64,000 nt of DNA from Odontocerum albicorne (GCA_949825065.1 OX463859.1:12910452-12974451); one strand, 5' to 3'; positions 1 to 10,235 are shown, counted from the stretch's first letter. The notes: generated by a model from the letters alone, not told the origin. Translations and numbers: made by a program.

Positions 1-620
1 TGTGCTTATAACGGAAAGGTAGATCGGACTTACTCTCGTAAGTCCATAGGGCATCAATTAAATTTTTTAATGTTGTTTAGTTAAGAATAATATGCGTGTG
101 AGAAAATCATGCACTGACTAGTTAAAATCTACAAAAAAATACTTTTAAAATCTAAAAATTAAAAAAGCTACTCTGTAAGATATTTAAAAGAAAAACAGAG
201 TTTTTTTTTAAATAAAGCTAGGTCTATTGAAATATTCATTGTTATTAATTATTAATAAAAAAGTAACGGGTTTTTATTTTTCGATTATTAATATGACTGC
301 CCATAACCGGTTAGCCCAAAAAATACCTTTTATTCAAAATAATCAAGTTTATTGACATTTAAAAGAACTTATTGGTGTTTTCACTAAAGTGCGTTGTTAT
401 TTTAACTGTCCGAAAAATGCGGTTTGATACTAGTATTTTAAGGTTCGATCACACTCTTGTATTCAGTTTATAGGAACGTAACGAAACATCGCCTCTTTTG
501 AAATTATATTAAATTATATAATGTTTTCTCTCATAATTTCTTTAAATTTGGAGAGGAAAATATAAAATTTATTTTGAATAAACATTGTCGACATATCCAT
601 CAAAGAAGACACATAATCGT
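1..620. other. AT-rich stretch, no gene seen
   Basis: Low-complexity AT-rich DNA. All six frames are broken by frequent stops and no family motif was recognised. It runs into the degenerate minisatellite that starts near 625. Confidence 0.6.
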
Positions 621-624
621 CTAA

Positions 625-1238
625 CGATAGTTGCGGATGTATCAACCGATTATTTTAGATATACCCACCAATTATTCTAGAAGTGTCATACGATTGATGT
701 TTATGTATTCACTAATTGTTGTAGATTTATCTACCAATTGTAGATATACCCACCAATTATTTATTTAACACTTTTATTGCAATACAATCTGGCGGGCTTA
801 TTGCCAGGTGGCAATCTCTTCCAACCAACCAGACAAAAGTAAATGAAGCAAGTTACGTGGTCGCATAAATCATTCAAATGACTATTCATCCCCACGAAAT
901 CCATAAACATATACGCGAGAACATGCCCACGAACCCCACATTATTGTAGATATACTGATCATTCCAGAAATACCCACTGATTGATGTATGATATGTGTAT
1001 TTACTTAATGTTGTAGATATACCAACCGATTATGATAGATAAACCCACCGATTATTTTAGATATATCAACGGATTATTATAGATATACCCACCGATGGTA
1101 GTAGATTTATCAACGGATTATTTAGATATACCCACCAATTATTGTCGATATACCCACCAATTCTTATAGAAGTGTCCCCCGACTTATATAGACTAATTAT
1201 TGAAGATATACCCTTCAATTGCTCTAAATTTATTAACT
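625..1238. repeat. Degenerate minisatellite, unit about 20-30 bp
   Basis: The phrase GATATACCCACCRATTAT recurs many times with variable spacers (near 657, 743, 1027, 1082, 1122, 1147 and 1204). Units are diverged and of unequal length, so the array is old. It is interrupted by a retroposon tail at about 768-945 and ends where the Helitron 3' terminus (CTAG, 1241) begins. Confidence 0.7.
768..945 (-). repeat. LINE family K 3' tail copy
   Basis: This is about 80-90% alike by eye to 39842-39990. Read on the minus strand it ends in CAATAAAAGTG, like a 3' UTR. It sits inside the degenerate minisatellite, so it inserted after that array formed. The coding part is missing, which fits a 5'-truncated retroposon. 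The block around 800-830 (GCCAGGTGGCAATCTCTTCC) is the segment also shared with the SINE tails in this window. Confidence 0.6.
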
Positions 1239-1240
1239 GA

Positions 1241-1895
1241 CTAGCTGTACCCGGCCACGCGTTGCTGTGGCTCAGTCTGGTTAAATGGAAAAGAAAGAAA
1301 AGAGATAGCACACGTTTCTAATATGTTTAATTTCACAATGCTTGTGGGTATACAATATTTTTTATGTCTTTCAGCCACTCTCAGTCTGTCGCGTTCATCG
1401 CAGTGCTCGCAAATGATCGCGTCACTCCAAGAGGTCAATTCACGATATGATTTGAATTCAAATGAAAGATCGATTGCACTGAAAAAGAAGAAAGAAAGTT
1501 ATAACAAAAATACATAAAATTGCGAAACATTAAAAAAGGAACTGAATAATATTGTTAAGTTCGTAGACGTTTTTGTTTTTGGTGGCAAGAATAGCTCGTT
1601 CACTCAGCCAATCGTGATTCTTATAATTGATTTGAATATTGGGAAATACTTTTGCAACCAATTCTTCTTTTGACATCACTAAATTGCAGAAGTTATGAGA
1701 CAATGAAATTCGTCCAGAGGTCATATCAACCGGCACCTTTCCGTTCCCAATTTCCAGCAAACAATGTGAGAATATCTCAGCTGATCGATCGTTTTGCAGC
1801 TGGACACGCATATTTGTAGTTAATTTCAACATCTTTACGTGTCGCCACAAAGTAGAGTATTTCAGGCAACATATAAAATTGCGAAACATAAAAGT
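1241..1895 (-). mobile_element. Helitron 3'-terminal fragment
   Basis: On the minus strand a helicase relic (1889-1530) is followed by a non-coding tail that ends in a short hairpin (GCCAC at 1254-1258 pairing with GTGGC at 1267-1271), nine spacer bases and CTAG (1241-1244), with T as the next base. Hairpin, short spacer, CTRR and a following T is the classical Helitron 3' end. The 5' part, with the Rep domain and most of the helicase, is absent. A direct repeat ATAAAATTGCGAAACAT occurs at both edges of the helicase piece (1514-1530 and 1873-1889), perhaps a trace of rearrangement. Confidence 0.7.
1530..1889 (-). pseudogene. Helitron PIF1-like helicase fragment
   Basis: This 119-codon open stretch reads as the middle of the PIF1-like helicase carried by Helitrons. 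Phrases such as LTTNMRVQLQND, IGNGKVPVD and NYKNHDWLSERAILA are very typical of that family in arthropods. In the family this domain unwinds DNA during rolling-circle transposition. Here the Walker A/B part upstream and the C-terminal motif VI part are both missing, so no active helicase can be made. The methionine at 1889 is only the first in frame, not a real start. The family call is from recognition, not a search. Confidence 0.8.
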
Positions 1896-1971
1896 AACAA
1901 ATTAAATGTTAAGGGAAGACAGAGAGATCATTGTAACTAATTAAATGTTAAGGGAAGACAAATAGATGATT
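1894..1971. repeat. Two-copy 39-bp tandem duplication
   Basis: The phrase AATTAAATGTTAAGGGAAGAC occurs at about 1900 and 1940, each followed by a similar tail, giving two adjacent copies of roughly 39 bp next to the Helitron fragment. Confidence 0.7.
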
Positions 1972-2104
1972 GGAACAAATTAAAAAAAATCTCCATTTCT
2001 TCATACGATTTGATAGATTTTGAAACATAAACATAGAGATAAAATTAAATTCTATATAAAAAAGATACTTTTTATATTCGTACTGACCTCTTTCAGCCAC
2101 TATC

Positions 2105-2922
2105 AGCCTTTGAATCTAATAATTGATTCATCGTTAGCCAAAAACTGATCTGGTTTTAAACATTTTAGATTTTTTTTTTGATAATTCATTTAGGAATGGT
2201 CGCACTTTATATAACTTCTCAAAGTTCGGTGAATTTCTTTCAGGCTGAAGCGAATTGTCATTCAGATGTACGTGATTTAGGAGCTAACTAAATCTATTGA
2301 CAGCCATAAATTGACTAATATAACTATCTTGAAGATCAGGACTTTAACTCCAATAATCTCTGTAGCTGGGCAAGGGTTTTATATCCATTAGATAATTTAT
2401 TCCCAAAAAAGTATTCATTTCAGTTATGTCCGTTGGCTTGAATATTTTATTGATTTTTAGTTGCATCTGAGTAGCGTAAAATTTTGTTTGAAAAACCATA
2501 TCTTCTATCATTTTATTTGTTATCAATAAGCTAAAGATTTTATAAGGTGTAGGGTTGATAACCTGGTTAACAATATCTACTACTCCAGCAGAATCTGTCA
2601 AGTCGCCAATATCACGACCCATAAAATTAGCGTTCCATATAGGTGTTGTCTGTGCTTCTTGAATATTATTTCTTCTACGAAGATGGTTTAAAAGAATATT
2701 GCTTTTGGGATCTGACGAATCAGAATCGTCTTCAATATTTTCTATTAAATCTTCTAATTGCTCACCATCTTCATCAACTTCCATTTCTTGGTTGTCATTC
2801 GGGTCCAATTCATCAATTACCGATTCTTGATCAGTTGGAAGAGATTCGTATTCAGCGTAAGACTGGTCTATTGTCATATCTACTAAATTAAAGGGTAACT
2901 CTTCCAACTTCCTTCGATCCAT
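2105..2922 (-). pseudogene. piggyBac-type transposase, N-terminal relic
   Basis: Minus-strand reading starts at ATG 2922 and stays open for 192 codons to an in-frame TAA at about 2346. It has an acidic N-terminal region (residues about 20-75, rich in D/E) followed by the start of the DDE_Tnp_1_7 (piggyBac) domain, ending with FLGINYLMDIKPLPSYRDYW. After the stop the homology continues (DPYIS-like, LNHVHLNDNSL, KLYKVRPFL), with a second stop (TAG) and a frameshift in a poly-A run near 2180. It then reaches DESIIRFKG at about 2110, where the first catalytic Asp of the family lies. The rest of the catalytic domain is absent. No TTAA-flanked terminal repeats were found. It is dead by two stops, one frameshift and truncation. 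Confidence 0.85.
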
Positions 2923-4140
2923 GTTTATGGACGGTAAGCTAAAATTATAAAATTTTCAAGTTTTTTGCCATATTTCCATGGGAACTTCTAATGTACCACC
3001 AAATAATGCCGAAATACATCCAAGTAAAATTATTTTTTAACCTAAATATAATCTCAACAACATACCACAATCACTGAAGTCAATTTTATCACAACACAAC
3101 TCTTTTTTATTGAAATTTAATACAAATATATAAAGTTTTATTTTATATGCACATATCGGCACACCAAGGACGCTGTCAAAATACAAAATGGCAGATAAAA
3201 ACTTTGTATATTTTAACGTCTTAGCAGATTGGCGCTGATAGCACGGTGCTAATTTTTAATAAACGTATTTGAAAATTTACTATTTATTATTTAAATATTT
3301 AATATTTATTATTAAATATTTAACTATTTAATATTTAATTATTTATTATTTAATATTCAAAATCAAAATGGAACTGTCAAAATTTCAAAGCGATCCGTGA
3401 ATAACTTTCTGAGATTTTTAATTAACGAACATTTACAATACATTTTTATTTATATAAATATTTAATATTTATTATATAATTATTTAATATTTAATATTAA
3501 TTCCGATACGTCGAAAATGCAATGTGACATAATTGTCAAGTTTAGTTCGTCTGTGTCGCTGCAGGAGGCGTAAACGTTATTTTTTTTCTGATTTATAAAC
3601 TTTTTTATATATACCTGTATATAAATAAAAATATATAAACATTTTCATATACGAATGCAGCCTTTTGTCAAAATTTCAAACTTTCGGAGATTAGAGATTT
3701 TTAATATACGAACATTTACATTTTTATTTATATAGATGGTTGTAGATATATACACTGACGTAACTTTATTCCTGACCTGGGCTTTGTATATTTATGATTA
3801 ATAATTGTTATAAGAAAAATATATTCGTATGAATGAGAAATATGATAATGGTTTCTCGCTATTTTAAATTATTTTCACCAAGTGACCAAATCTTCACGCG
3901 AGTGTTGATGACAACTAATGACTTAAGTTTATTGCTTTTTTATTGTTCGTTTTCCTCAGTCAAAGTACATTGCTTATATATTTGCATAGTTTGAAATTTA
4001 CTATTCATAAAATAATATATCCTTGGATTTTTTATTGAGGAATATGTTAGGGTTTTTTTTTATTTAATTTATTGAAATATCGTTGTTACGTTTTACGAAT
4101 GCTTTTTTTATACTCGTATATAAAAATTAAGATACGAGGC
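2923..4140. other. AT-rich stretch with low-complexity and a diverged duplication
   Basis: No coding region seen. About 3270-3365 and 3445-3505 are low-complexity runs built from ATTTAATATTTATT-like words. A diverged block (GTCAAAATTTCAAA ... GAACATTTACA) occurs at about 3375-3450 and again at about 3665-3735. Confidence 0.6.
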
Positions 4141-4143
4141 ATA

Positions 4144-5084
4144 TCCAGAAAGTAAGTGTACTGAATTTTTGTAGGTTACAATTTTTTTTATTTAAACAAA
4201 AAAATTACGTGGTTACCGTAGTACATATGTAAGTTATTTTTCGACATAGTCGTCATTCCTCTCAATGCAGGTGGTGAAGCGGGGTATCAACTTTTTGATG
4301 CCTTCCTCGAAGTAGTTTCCCGCCAACCCCTCCGTCCACTTCTCCACCTCCTCCTTTACCTCCTCGTCGGTTGAAAACCCTTTTCCACCCATGTGCAGCT
4401 TCAGGGAGGTAAAGAGATAGTAATCTGAAGGTGCTAGGTCAGGGGAATGCGCGGGATGGTTCAGAACATCCCATTTAAACGAGGCGAGCAGTTCCTTCGT
4501 GGCGTTGGCCGTGTGTGGTCTTGCATTGTCGTGCAGCAGGCAGACTCCCTTTGTCAGCATGCCTCTCCTCTTGTTCTGAATCGCCCTCCGCAATTTTTTT
4601 AGGGTCTCACAGTATCTTGCAGAGTTGATGGTCTCCCCTTGAGGCATATATTCAATTAAAATTATGCCTTGACAGTCCCAAAACACGGATGCCATGATTT
4701 TCTTGGTTGAAATTGTGGTTTTGAACTTTTTGGTGGAGGGTGAAGAGGTGTGACGTGACCGTTTTTAAACTCGCGACACCACTTGTACACACTCGTACGA
4801 TTCATAGCTTTATCACCATATGCAGTTTTAACCTCATTATAAACCTCAACCGGAGGTTTTCCCTTCCAAACGAGATAACGGATGAAGCCGCGTATTTCGC
4901 ACTTGGCGGGAGATCGGATTGACATTTTTCACGAAACGTGTTGTCGCGTCGACACTTCTCAACGTACTGACCTCAAACCGGTCTCGTTGCGGAGGGGAAG
5001 GGTCAGGCTACACGGAAGTGTAGCCAACATGTCGAAAATAAAATCCATCCGGTCGTGAGAGCCTCAGTACACTTACTTTCTGGA
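4144..5084 (-). mobile_element. Internally deleted mariner (mariner-1)
   Basis: Terminal inverted repeats TCCAGAAAGTAAGTGTACTGA (4144) and its exact complement (ending 5084) are flanked by TA on both sides, as expected for IS630-Tc1-mariner elements. The copy is 941 bp, against about 1.3 kb for a full-length mariner. The missing part is the middle of the transposase. The ends match over at least 21 bp, so the copy may still be recognisable to a related transposase. Confidence 0.92.
4234..4925 (-). pseudogene. Mariner transposase with internal deletion
   Basis: The N-terminal part (start 4925) has the helix-turn-helix region ending in SVYKWCREFKNG. It then jumps, out of frame, near 4735 to the C-terminal part (KKFKTTISTKK...MASVFWDCQG), which reads to a stop at 4234. 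The second and third catalytic Asp are present in HDNARPH and APSDYYLF with 34 residues between them, the DD34D spacing of true mariners. The first catalytic Asp (the DE[ST]W-type motif) lies in the deleted segment, so the protein cannot be catalytic. Roughly 110-150 residues are missing. Confidence 0.88.
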
Positions 5085-5086
5085 TA

Positions 5087-5988
5087 CGCATAGTAGATTA
5101 TAAAATTAAAATAAAACGAAATGATATTTAATGTAGTAGGACAGAAGGGATATGTTACAACGGTTTATCGATTAATCTATTGATTTGAATTCGCAGAAAA
5201 AAATATTAATAAATAAATGATCAATTAATTAGCTGATTTTATTTAAAATCTTAAAAATATATTTGAGACACTTGTATGAGTCTGCCCCTTGTCTGGCTCT
5301 TGATAGGCAATTCACGATTATATACGAGGGTTGCCTATTCTCCTTATATGGTAGTTGAATTTATGATGACGTTTATAGTTGTATTTTTTATTTCAATCAA
5401 GTTGTACTTCAGTGTGCATCCACTCTTAACAGATAAAATCGGAAGTTACGATGACAAGGAAATCCAAGTTTTATGACAATCAGCAGATTAAATTATCTTA
5501 AAGAGTCTTTCGTTTGACAGATGTGTGTAGCAGAGATTTTCATAACGATTAAAGTACTCTTAAGCTTGAATTCATAGTCCAGCTTAAATACAAAAAATAT
5601 ACCATAAACTTCGTGATTTGTATTCAGAGTCGAATCTCCTACGCTTCAAAATTTAAAGTGAGATAATTTAAGTGACTCCCTTATTCAAGAAAACTCCGAC
5701 AAATTTGCATAAAATAAATTTGCACTCGATATACTAATTTCTATATGAAAAAAAAAAAAGATTTAGAATTAAGTATTAAGGTCAGACTATGAATTCGAAC
5801 CGTAGAATTTATAGCCTATGAATTCGAACATTAGTTAAGCATTATATAGTCGAATTGAAAAAGAAAAAAACTGCCACAGTGCGTGAATTGATCCATTATT
5901 TTGGGGTTTATATTTTTATTATAAGGCAATCCATAATGTATTTAAAATGTCAATTCTTCCTCTTCATATGCTTATCGCTAAGTGCCGT
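5087..5988. other. AT-rich stretch, no gene seen
   Basis: No recognised coding or structural element. Short open frames at 5276-5476 and 5855-6142 have no family motif, although the second overlaps a LINE relic on the other strand. Confidence 0.55.
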
Positions 5989-5989
5989 A

Positions 5990-6155
5990 ATCTTCTCTTA
6001 TATACGGAGCTCGGTACATTACTTGTATCCATCTCTCCCGGTCCTGGGCAACATTGAATGCAGCCTTCAAAGAGATCTTTTTAAATCTTTTATTTGGACC
6101 GTCTCTCTCATAAGATATCTTCTTCGGCAATTGGTCTCCTAGTACCATAGTTTTC
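5990..6155 (-). pseudogene. Non-LTR retrotransposon C-terminal relic (family G)
   Basis: The minus strand reads as the tail of a LINE reverse-transcriptase ORF: a DGPNKRFKKISLKAAFNVAQDREGW-like phrase around 6105-6030, matching the usual arrangement 'RW.DQI...AA...AQDR..W'. Only about 50 codons survive and the reading changes frame. A related relic lies at 9810-9990. Confidence 0.5.
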
Positions 6156-6159
6156 GAGT

Positions 6160-7080
6160 TATCTATCCAATTGTCAGACGCAATTAAATGAAATTATAAA
6201 CGAATTTAAATATCGGGTGTGGAAGCATTGCCTGCATTTTCTTTCGAAATTAACAGTGGGGTTAGTAGGCCAATCAATAGTAAAAAGTCGTAATACACTG
6301 CTAGTACTGTAACCGAGATTTTATATGACGGATCAGTATAATTCAAGTCGATTAAACTCAAATTAAAGTTACTTAAAACATTTGATCAAAACCTAAAACT
6401 ATATATAATATTTTATGCTTGACAAAATAATTTAAAAAAATTAAATCATTGAGGTATAAAACCATTTATGATCGACATTTGAAAGAGAAACAACATTTGA
6501 AGATGTAATTTCTTAATTTTGTACGAAAAAACTTAACATTAAACTTAAATATTTTTACAAAATATAAATATATATATTGATTGATGGATAAAATATGTTG
6601 ATAAAGTGACTAATCTGATTATAAAATTAATAACTGTAACGGAGTTTGAAACTTGACGAATTTTTTTTTTGTTGATAATAACAAAAAGTTTGTTTTGATT
6701 TTAAGAGTGCATGATAATTTTTAGTGAAAGAACAGATGAGTAAGAAGTTTTATTTAAACGTGAAGTGATAATAATATAGTGAAAAATTCAAGGAAAATCG
6801 GCAAAAAATCACATCAAGTTTTTTTCTTTCTTTATAAAGTCTGATATTTTTTGTTGAATTTTGTTTTTCGATGTGAATAAATAAACAGTTTTTTTTTTAT
6901 TTACTTGATAGGTGTTGAGGAATTTTGTGATATTGTAAATAAGAAATTTTTATTTAATGGAAAAGTGGCACTGTACAGAAATGTGTTTTTGTACGTAAAC
7001 CATATTTAGAAATAAAAAAATAGTGCATAATATGTTGTATTACAGGTATTTTTTCCATCTGACTAGAGAGTTGTTAAATT
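6160..7080. other. AT-rich stretch, no gene seen
   Basis: No recognised element. The part at 6700-6830 has GTGAAGTG and TAGTGAAAAATTC words sometimes seen in insect 5' UTRs, but there is no supporting splice or coding signal. Confidence 0.5.
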
Positions 7081-7084
7081 TCTG

Positions 7085-7195
7085 GTGTAAAAAACCAGAC
7101 AGGCGTCTGTTTTTTAGGTTATATTAGGAATTGAGCAAGAAACACCCATGCTAGAATCGTTCTACTGACTAGGCCACGGAAGTCGCCATGGTTGT
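7085..7195 (-). repeat. Possible tRNA-SINE head relic
   Basis: Minus strand has GGCGACTTCCGTGGCCTAGT near 7195-7170, which matches the box A region of the abundant SINE in this window. The box B part is not preserved. It lies just outside the LTR end at 7230. Confidence 0.4.
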
Positions 7196-7229
7196 TGGTC
7201 CCGTGTTGGTAAAATAAATTAATGTATTT

Positions 7230-7595
7230 TGTACAGCACCGCACAAAGCCTGTAGAATAAGATGGACGGCTGCCGCTCAGTAATCGGAGATTTCGGCTCA
7301 CTTGATGCTTTTCCGGTGAAAGTAGCACGGTGAAGAGATTCCTCTTTACCAGGTAGGAGCTGGTCGTAAGTAAAAGACAGTAGACTGGAGTGAACTCAGA
7401 ATATATATTTTTACTTTTACGCTCCTTATGTGCGGCCAATCGCTCATCGTAAGGGCCTATTTTCGCCCGTGCATGCCGTCATGACTTGCGAGATATTACA
7501 TATCTCGCACGTTTTCACATGCATGGGCCGGCCAAATTTCGATACTAGCTCTCGCGAAGGCCACGCATAAGGAACATTTCATTACGGTTGGTACA
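7230..7595 (-). mobile_element. LTR of an LTR retrotransposon (solo-like), copy 1
   Basis: 366 bp beginning TGTACC (minus strand, 7595) and ending GCTGTACA (7230), so the ends form the inverted repeat TGTAC...GTACA. A second copy of the same length class lies at 53844-54218 in the other orientation. Similarity between the two stops exactly at these ends, which defines the LTR borders. It contains a perfect hairpin (TGCGAGATA / TATCTCGCA, 7487-7509). No target-site duplication is visible, and no gag or pol follows. It may be a solo LTR or the edge of a deleted element. Confidence 0.65.
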
Positions 7596-7884
7596 CAGCA
7601 AGTACATCAAACAAAACTTAAAAATATACATTACATTTTAGGTGTCGCATACGTCCCATACATATTTATTAAAATAAATTTTCCATTGTGTATTTTTCGT
7701 TTTTTTTTGTTGATGTTGATTTTACAAAGTATAGTAAATTCTATGAATTTATGATTATTTTATCTAAAGTTTTCAAATACCAGTTCATATAAAGTTCACA
7801 CGGAGTTGACATACTGAATTTTCTTTTTCAAGAGTTATCTTTGTGTGAATGTGTTTTTTCAAAGAAATAATATTAACATTATAA

Positions 7885-8095
7885 TTTGTTTAGTCAAACA
7901 CTGTTTATTCCGTTTCATATAGTACTTTATAATATAGAGTCTTGTTAGTGCTACCCTGATGTTGAGGTGAAATCCTTGAAACCGGTAAGCTTACACTGTT
8001 ATATAAAGTGGAATAAACAGTGTTTGAATACATAAATTACAATTTCTTTAAACCTCCACAGTTTTAATGTCATGACTATAAATAATGTAATATTA
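7885..8095 (+). repeat. Dispersed retroelement end with CTGATG...GAAACC motif, copy 1
   Basis: AAACACTGTTTATTCC is found at 7897 and its inverted form GGAATAAACAGTGTTTG at 8009-8025, with CCCTGATGTTGAGGTGAAAT and TTGAAACCGGTA between them. The same block occurs at 38755-38870 and 62738-62920. The layout (CTGANGA, a small stem, GAAAC) resembles the 3' ends of Penelope-like elements. No coding part is attached. Confidence 0.55.
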
Positions 8096-8099
8096 ACAT

Positions 8100-8800
8100 T
8101 ATCAAAATCTGCTAATGTAAAAGTCCACAACATTATGGGAGAGAAACGTGTACATAGAAAAATACTTTAACACCCCGAATAAATGCTGTAGAAATGTCTG
8201 CTAAGGGGCAATTACATGGTGTGACAATGTATGACAGAAATGGAATTAAATTATTTTGGATGAATGTGAATTGAGGCAGATGTATTTAGTAAGACGAAGG
8301 TGAGTACTTTTAGCTGGTTTGTATTGTATTGTATTGTAATACACTTTCGTTGTATATAGTACCTGGCGGGTTTATTGCCAATGTGGCAATACCTTCCAGC
8401 CTACTAGAAATATGTTAAAGAGGCCTTTATTAAAAACCAAGCTGGAATCCTTCAGCGGTATTTGAACTCGTAACCTCCGGGCTGGGAGACAGACGTCTTA
8501 CCAACTAGGCTACGGATATCGTCATTGGTTTCGACATGTACAACGAATGAATGGTGTATATGGTGCAAATTTTAGTGAAAGATGTGTAAGAGAAATACCA
8601 AAGAAATAAGTGACTGAATCAAATTAATGATATTTTGAAAAACAAGAAAAGTTAAAATTGAAAAAATCCGTAGGAGTTATACGACAAATTGTATGAATGT
8701 AGAATAGGTGGAAGCTGTATATGTTGAAAAAGGAAAGTGTTGCGCTCTATCTTCTCTATCTACCCGACAGGACAACGGCGTGAGGATGTGTTTGTACATA
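8100..8800 (+). pseudogene. LINE family A reverse-transcriptase tail, split by a SINE
   Basis: Plus-strand pieces resemble the C-terminal tail of an RTE-like LINE: GVTMYDR at about 8220, then a piece corresponding to 'LRWFGHVQRMNG' that is split by the SINE at 8321-8525, and finally 'RSIFSIYPTGQ' at about 8745. Many frameshifts and stops make it non-functional. At least eleven other relics of the family lie in the window. Confidence 0.65.
8321..8525 (-). mobile_element. tRNA-derived SINE, copy within LINE relic
   Basis: The minus strand starts with a tRNA-like head whose box A resembles TAGCCTAGTTGGTAAGACG; box B is partly decayed. The body contains AGGCCTC and ACATATTTCTAG, and the tail GCCACATTGGCAATAAACCC ends in (TACAA)n. 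TGGTTT lies on both sides (8315-8320 and inside 8526-8531), a plausible 6-bp target-site duplication, and removing the insert restores 'WF' + 'RHVQRMN' in the LINE relic. Confidence 0.85.
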
Positions 8801-8809
8801 CGTGCATCA

Positions 8810-9127
8810 TCATAATATAAATAGGCCAAAACCCGTACGACGGTTGTCACCAAAGAAAGAATACGAGAATTGAATTTTGAATACAAGAGAGCGAGAGAAG
8901 AATACTTGGATTCTCTGCGAAAGTAATTCGAAATTTGAATCTCGGTGGGTCCGTGATACTGAACGAATTTTAAATACCTAGCTAACAATTTTTGAACCGG
9001 TGTAAAAGGGGACGATGTATAAATGATATATATAAACAAATTTTACATTTATGAATATATTTTTTCATAAATGTAGAATTTGTTTCACTTCCGTGAATAT
9101 TTCACGGAAGGGTCGGGTCGCAACTAG
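8810..9127 (+). mobile_element. Helitron-like non-autonomous element, copy 1
   Basis: 318 bp. It starts TCATAATATAAATAGG after an A and ends in a 10-bp perfect hairpin (CTTCCGTGAA 9088-9097, TTCACGGAAG 9101-9110), 13 spacer bases and CTAG (9124-9127) followed by T. A|TC...hairpin...CTAG|T is the Helitron terminal layout. A second inverted pair, ACAAATTTTACATTTATG / CATAAATGTAGAATTTGT, lies at about 9036-9083. A short TA run (9027-9034) marks the place where the other two copies have long TA microsatellites. No ORF of its own. Confidence 0.75.
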
Positions 9128-9489
9128 TATCATATACTTAGTTATATACGTATATTTTTTTAAAGTTTGTATTTACATGAATGATGAGGAAAACATTCTC
9201 AAATACAATTCAAATAAGAATTTTGAATTCATAATCTTAAGTTTTTCATGGACGTGTTCAACATCTATCATAATGTTAATAAATTATAAATTATTTTTTT
9301 TATTAAATTTTCGCTCGGGCACTTCTGTAGCTGTAAGATGTGATTTGTTTTTTCTGTTTGATTTTTTTTAGGGATTTCTTAATTTTTTGGTTATTCGGGC
9401 GTATCTTAATCTCTGCAAAATATTCCATTTTTCTCAGTTTTAGTCGAGAACAGTGTATTTTTCGACATTTTAAATACATTTTGTTTTCA
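9128..9489. other. No gene seen
   Basis: AT-rich DNA with short open frames (9051-9371, 9340-9528) dominated by F, I and L codons and lacking family motifs. Confidence 0.5.
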
Positions 9490-9790
9490 TCGAATAAATT
9501 GAGTGATTCGAAAAGATCCGAGCTATAAGGTGGGGTATTATGACAGGGCTTTTGCCGTTGCTGGACTTGTTGCGTGGACTTGTTGCGTGGACTTGTTGCG
9601 TGGACTTGTTGCGTGGACTTGTTGCGTGGACTTGTTGCGTGGACTTGTTGCGTGGACTTGTTGCGTGGACTTGTTGCATGGGCTTGTTGCGTGGAATGGT
9701 CTACCTCTAAGTGTTAGATATATGAGTAACGTGTGCGGCTTTAGAAACCACTTGAACAGCCCTTTTTAGGAGGTCATATCAACATTTAGG
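9490..9790 (+). pseudogene. LINE family F C-terminal relic with minisatellite
   Basis: Plus-strand text KVGYYDRAFAVAG ... WNGLPLSVRYMSNVCGFRNH corresponds to the last 50 or so residues of a jockey/CR1-like reverse-transcriptase ORF (usual form: 'RSFSVAAPRLWNSLPLSIR...F...LKT.LF'). Between AVAG and WNGLP, ten 13-bp repeats have grown (9564-9693). Related copies lie at 32145-32815, 48655-49085 and 54715-55740. Confidence 0.75.
9564..9693. repeat. 13-bp minisatellite, ten units
   Basis: Unit GACTTGTTGCGTG repeated ten times; the last two units carry single changes. Because 13 is not a multiple of three, the reading cycles through three frames every 39 bp without meeting a stop. It lies inside the coding tail of a LINE relic and appears to come from that relic's own GGACTTGTTGCGTGG. 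Confidence 0.97.
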
Positions 9791-9809
9791 ATTATGAAAA
9801 TGTTAACGT

Positions 9810-9990
9810 GTTTCATTCCTCTGGATCCTGGGTCACGTTGAATGCAGCGCTTAAAGAGGATCCTGATAACTCCTTTATTTGAGCTGTCCATCTCATACAA
9901 CACCTTTCTCTTGCCCACTTTTCCTCAACTGTCCTCGTGATCACCATCTTCTTTAGACGTTCATATTTTTTTCTAGCAACATACTCCAAG
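9810..9990 (-). pseudogene. LINE family G C-terminal relic
   Basis: Minus strand reads RWTAQIKELSGSSLSAAFN then VTQDPE, the same arrangement as 5990-6155 and 31370-31560 ('RW.DQI..A.G....AA...A.DR'). Short and decayed. Confidence 0.55.
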
Positions 9991-10164
9991 TATGTTATGA
10001 TTATTTTTTCTGTGTGTTACCGAAAGTCTTTCGGTAATCCAATTCTAGAATGATAGAGATGTTGGTGCGCATTACGATTCATGGGTTACGGAGTACCCGC
10101 CTTTAACACCACTTCCTGAAGGCTTCTTTAATGTTTGTTTCCTTTGTTTTTATCGTCAATAAAC

Positions 10165-10235
10165 TGGTACCAACGGGAATCGAACTCCCAAATCCTGTGT
10201 TGGTTGATAGGCGTCCTACCAACTACACATTTAAC
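10165..10235 (-). repeat. tRNA-SINE head fragment
   Basis: Minus strand carries GTTGGTAGGACGCC and the box B part GGAGTTCGATTCCCGTTGG. Only the tRNA-like head and the next few bases are left. Confidence 0.7.
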
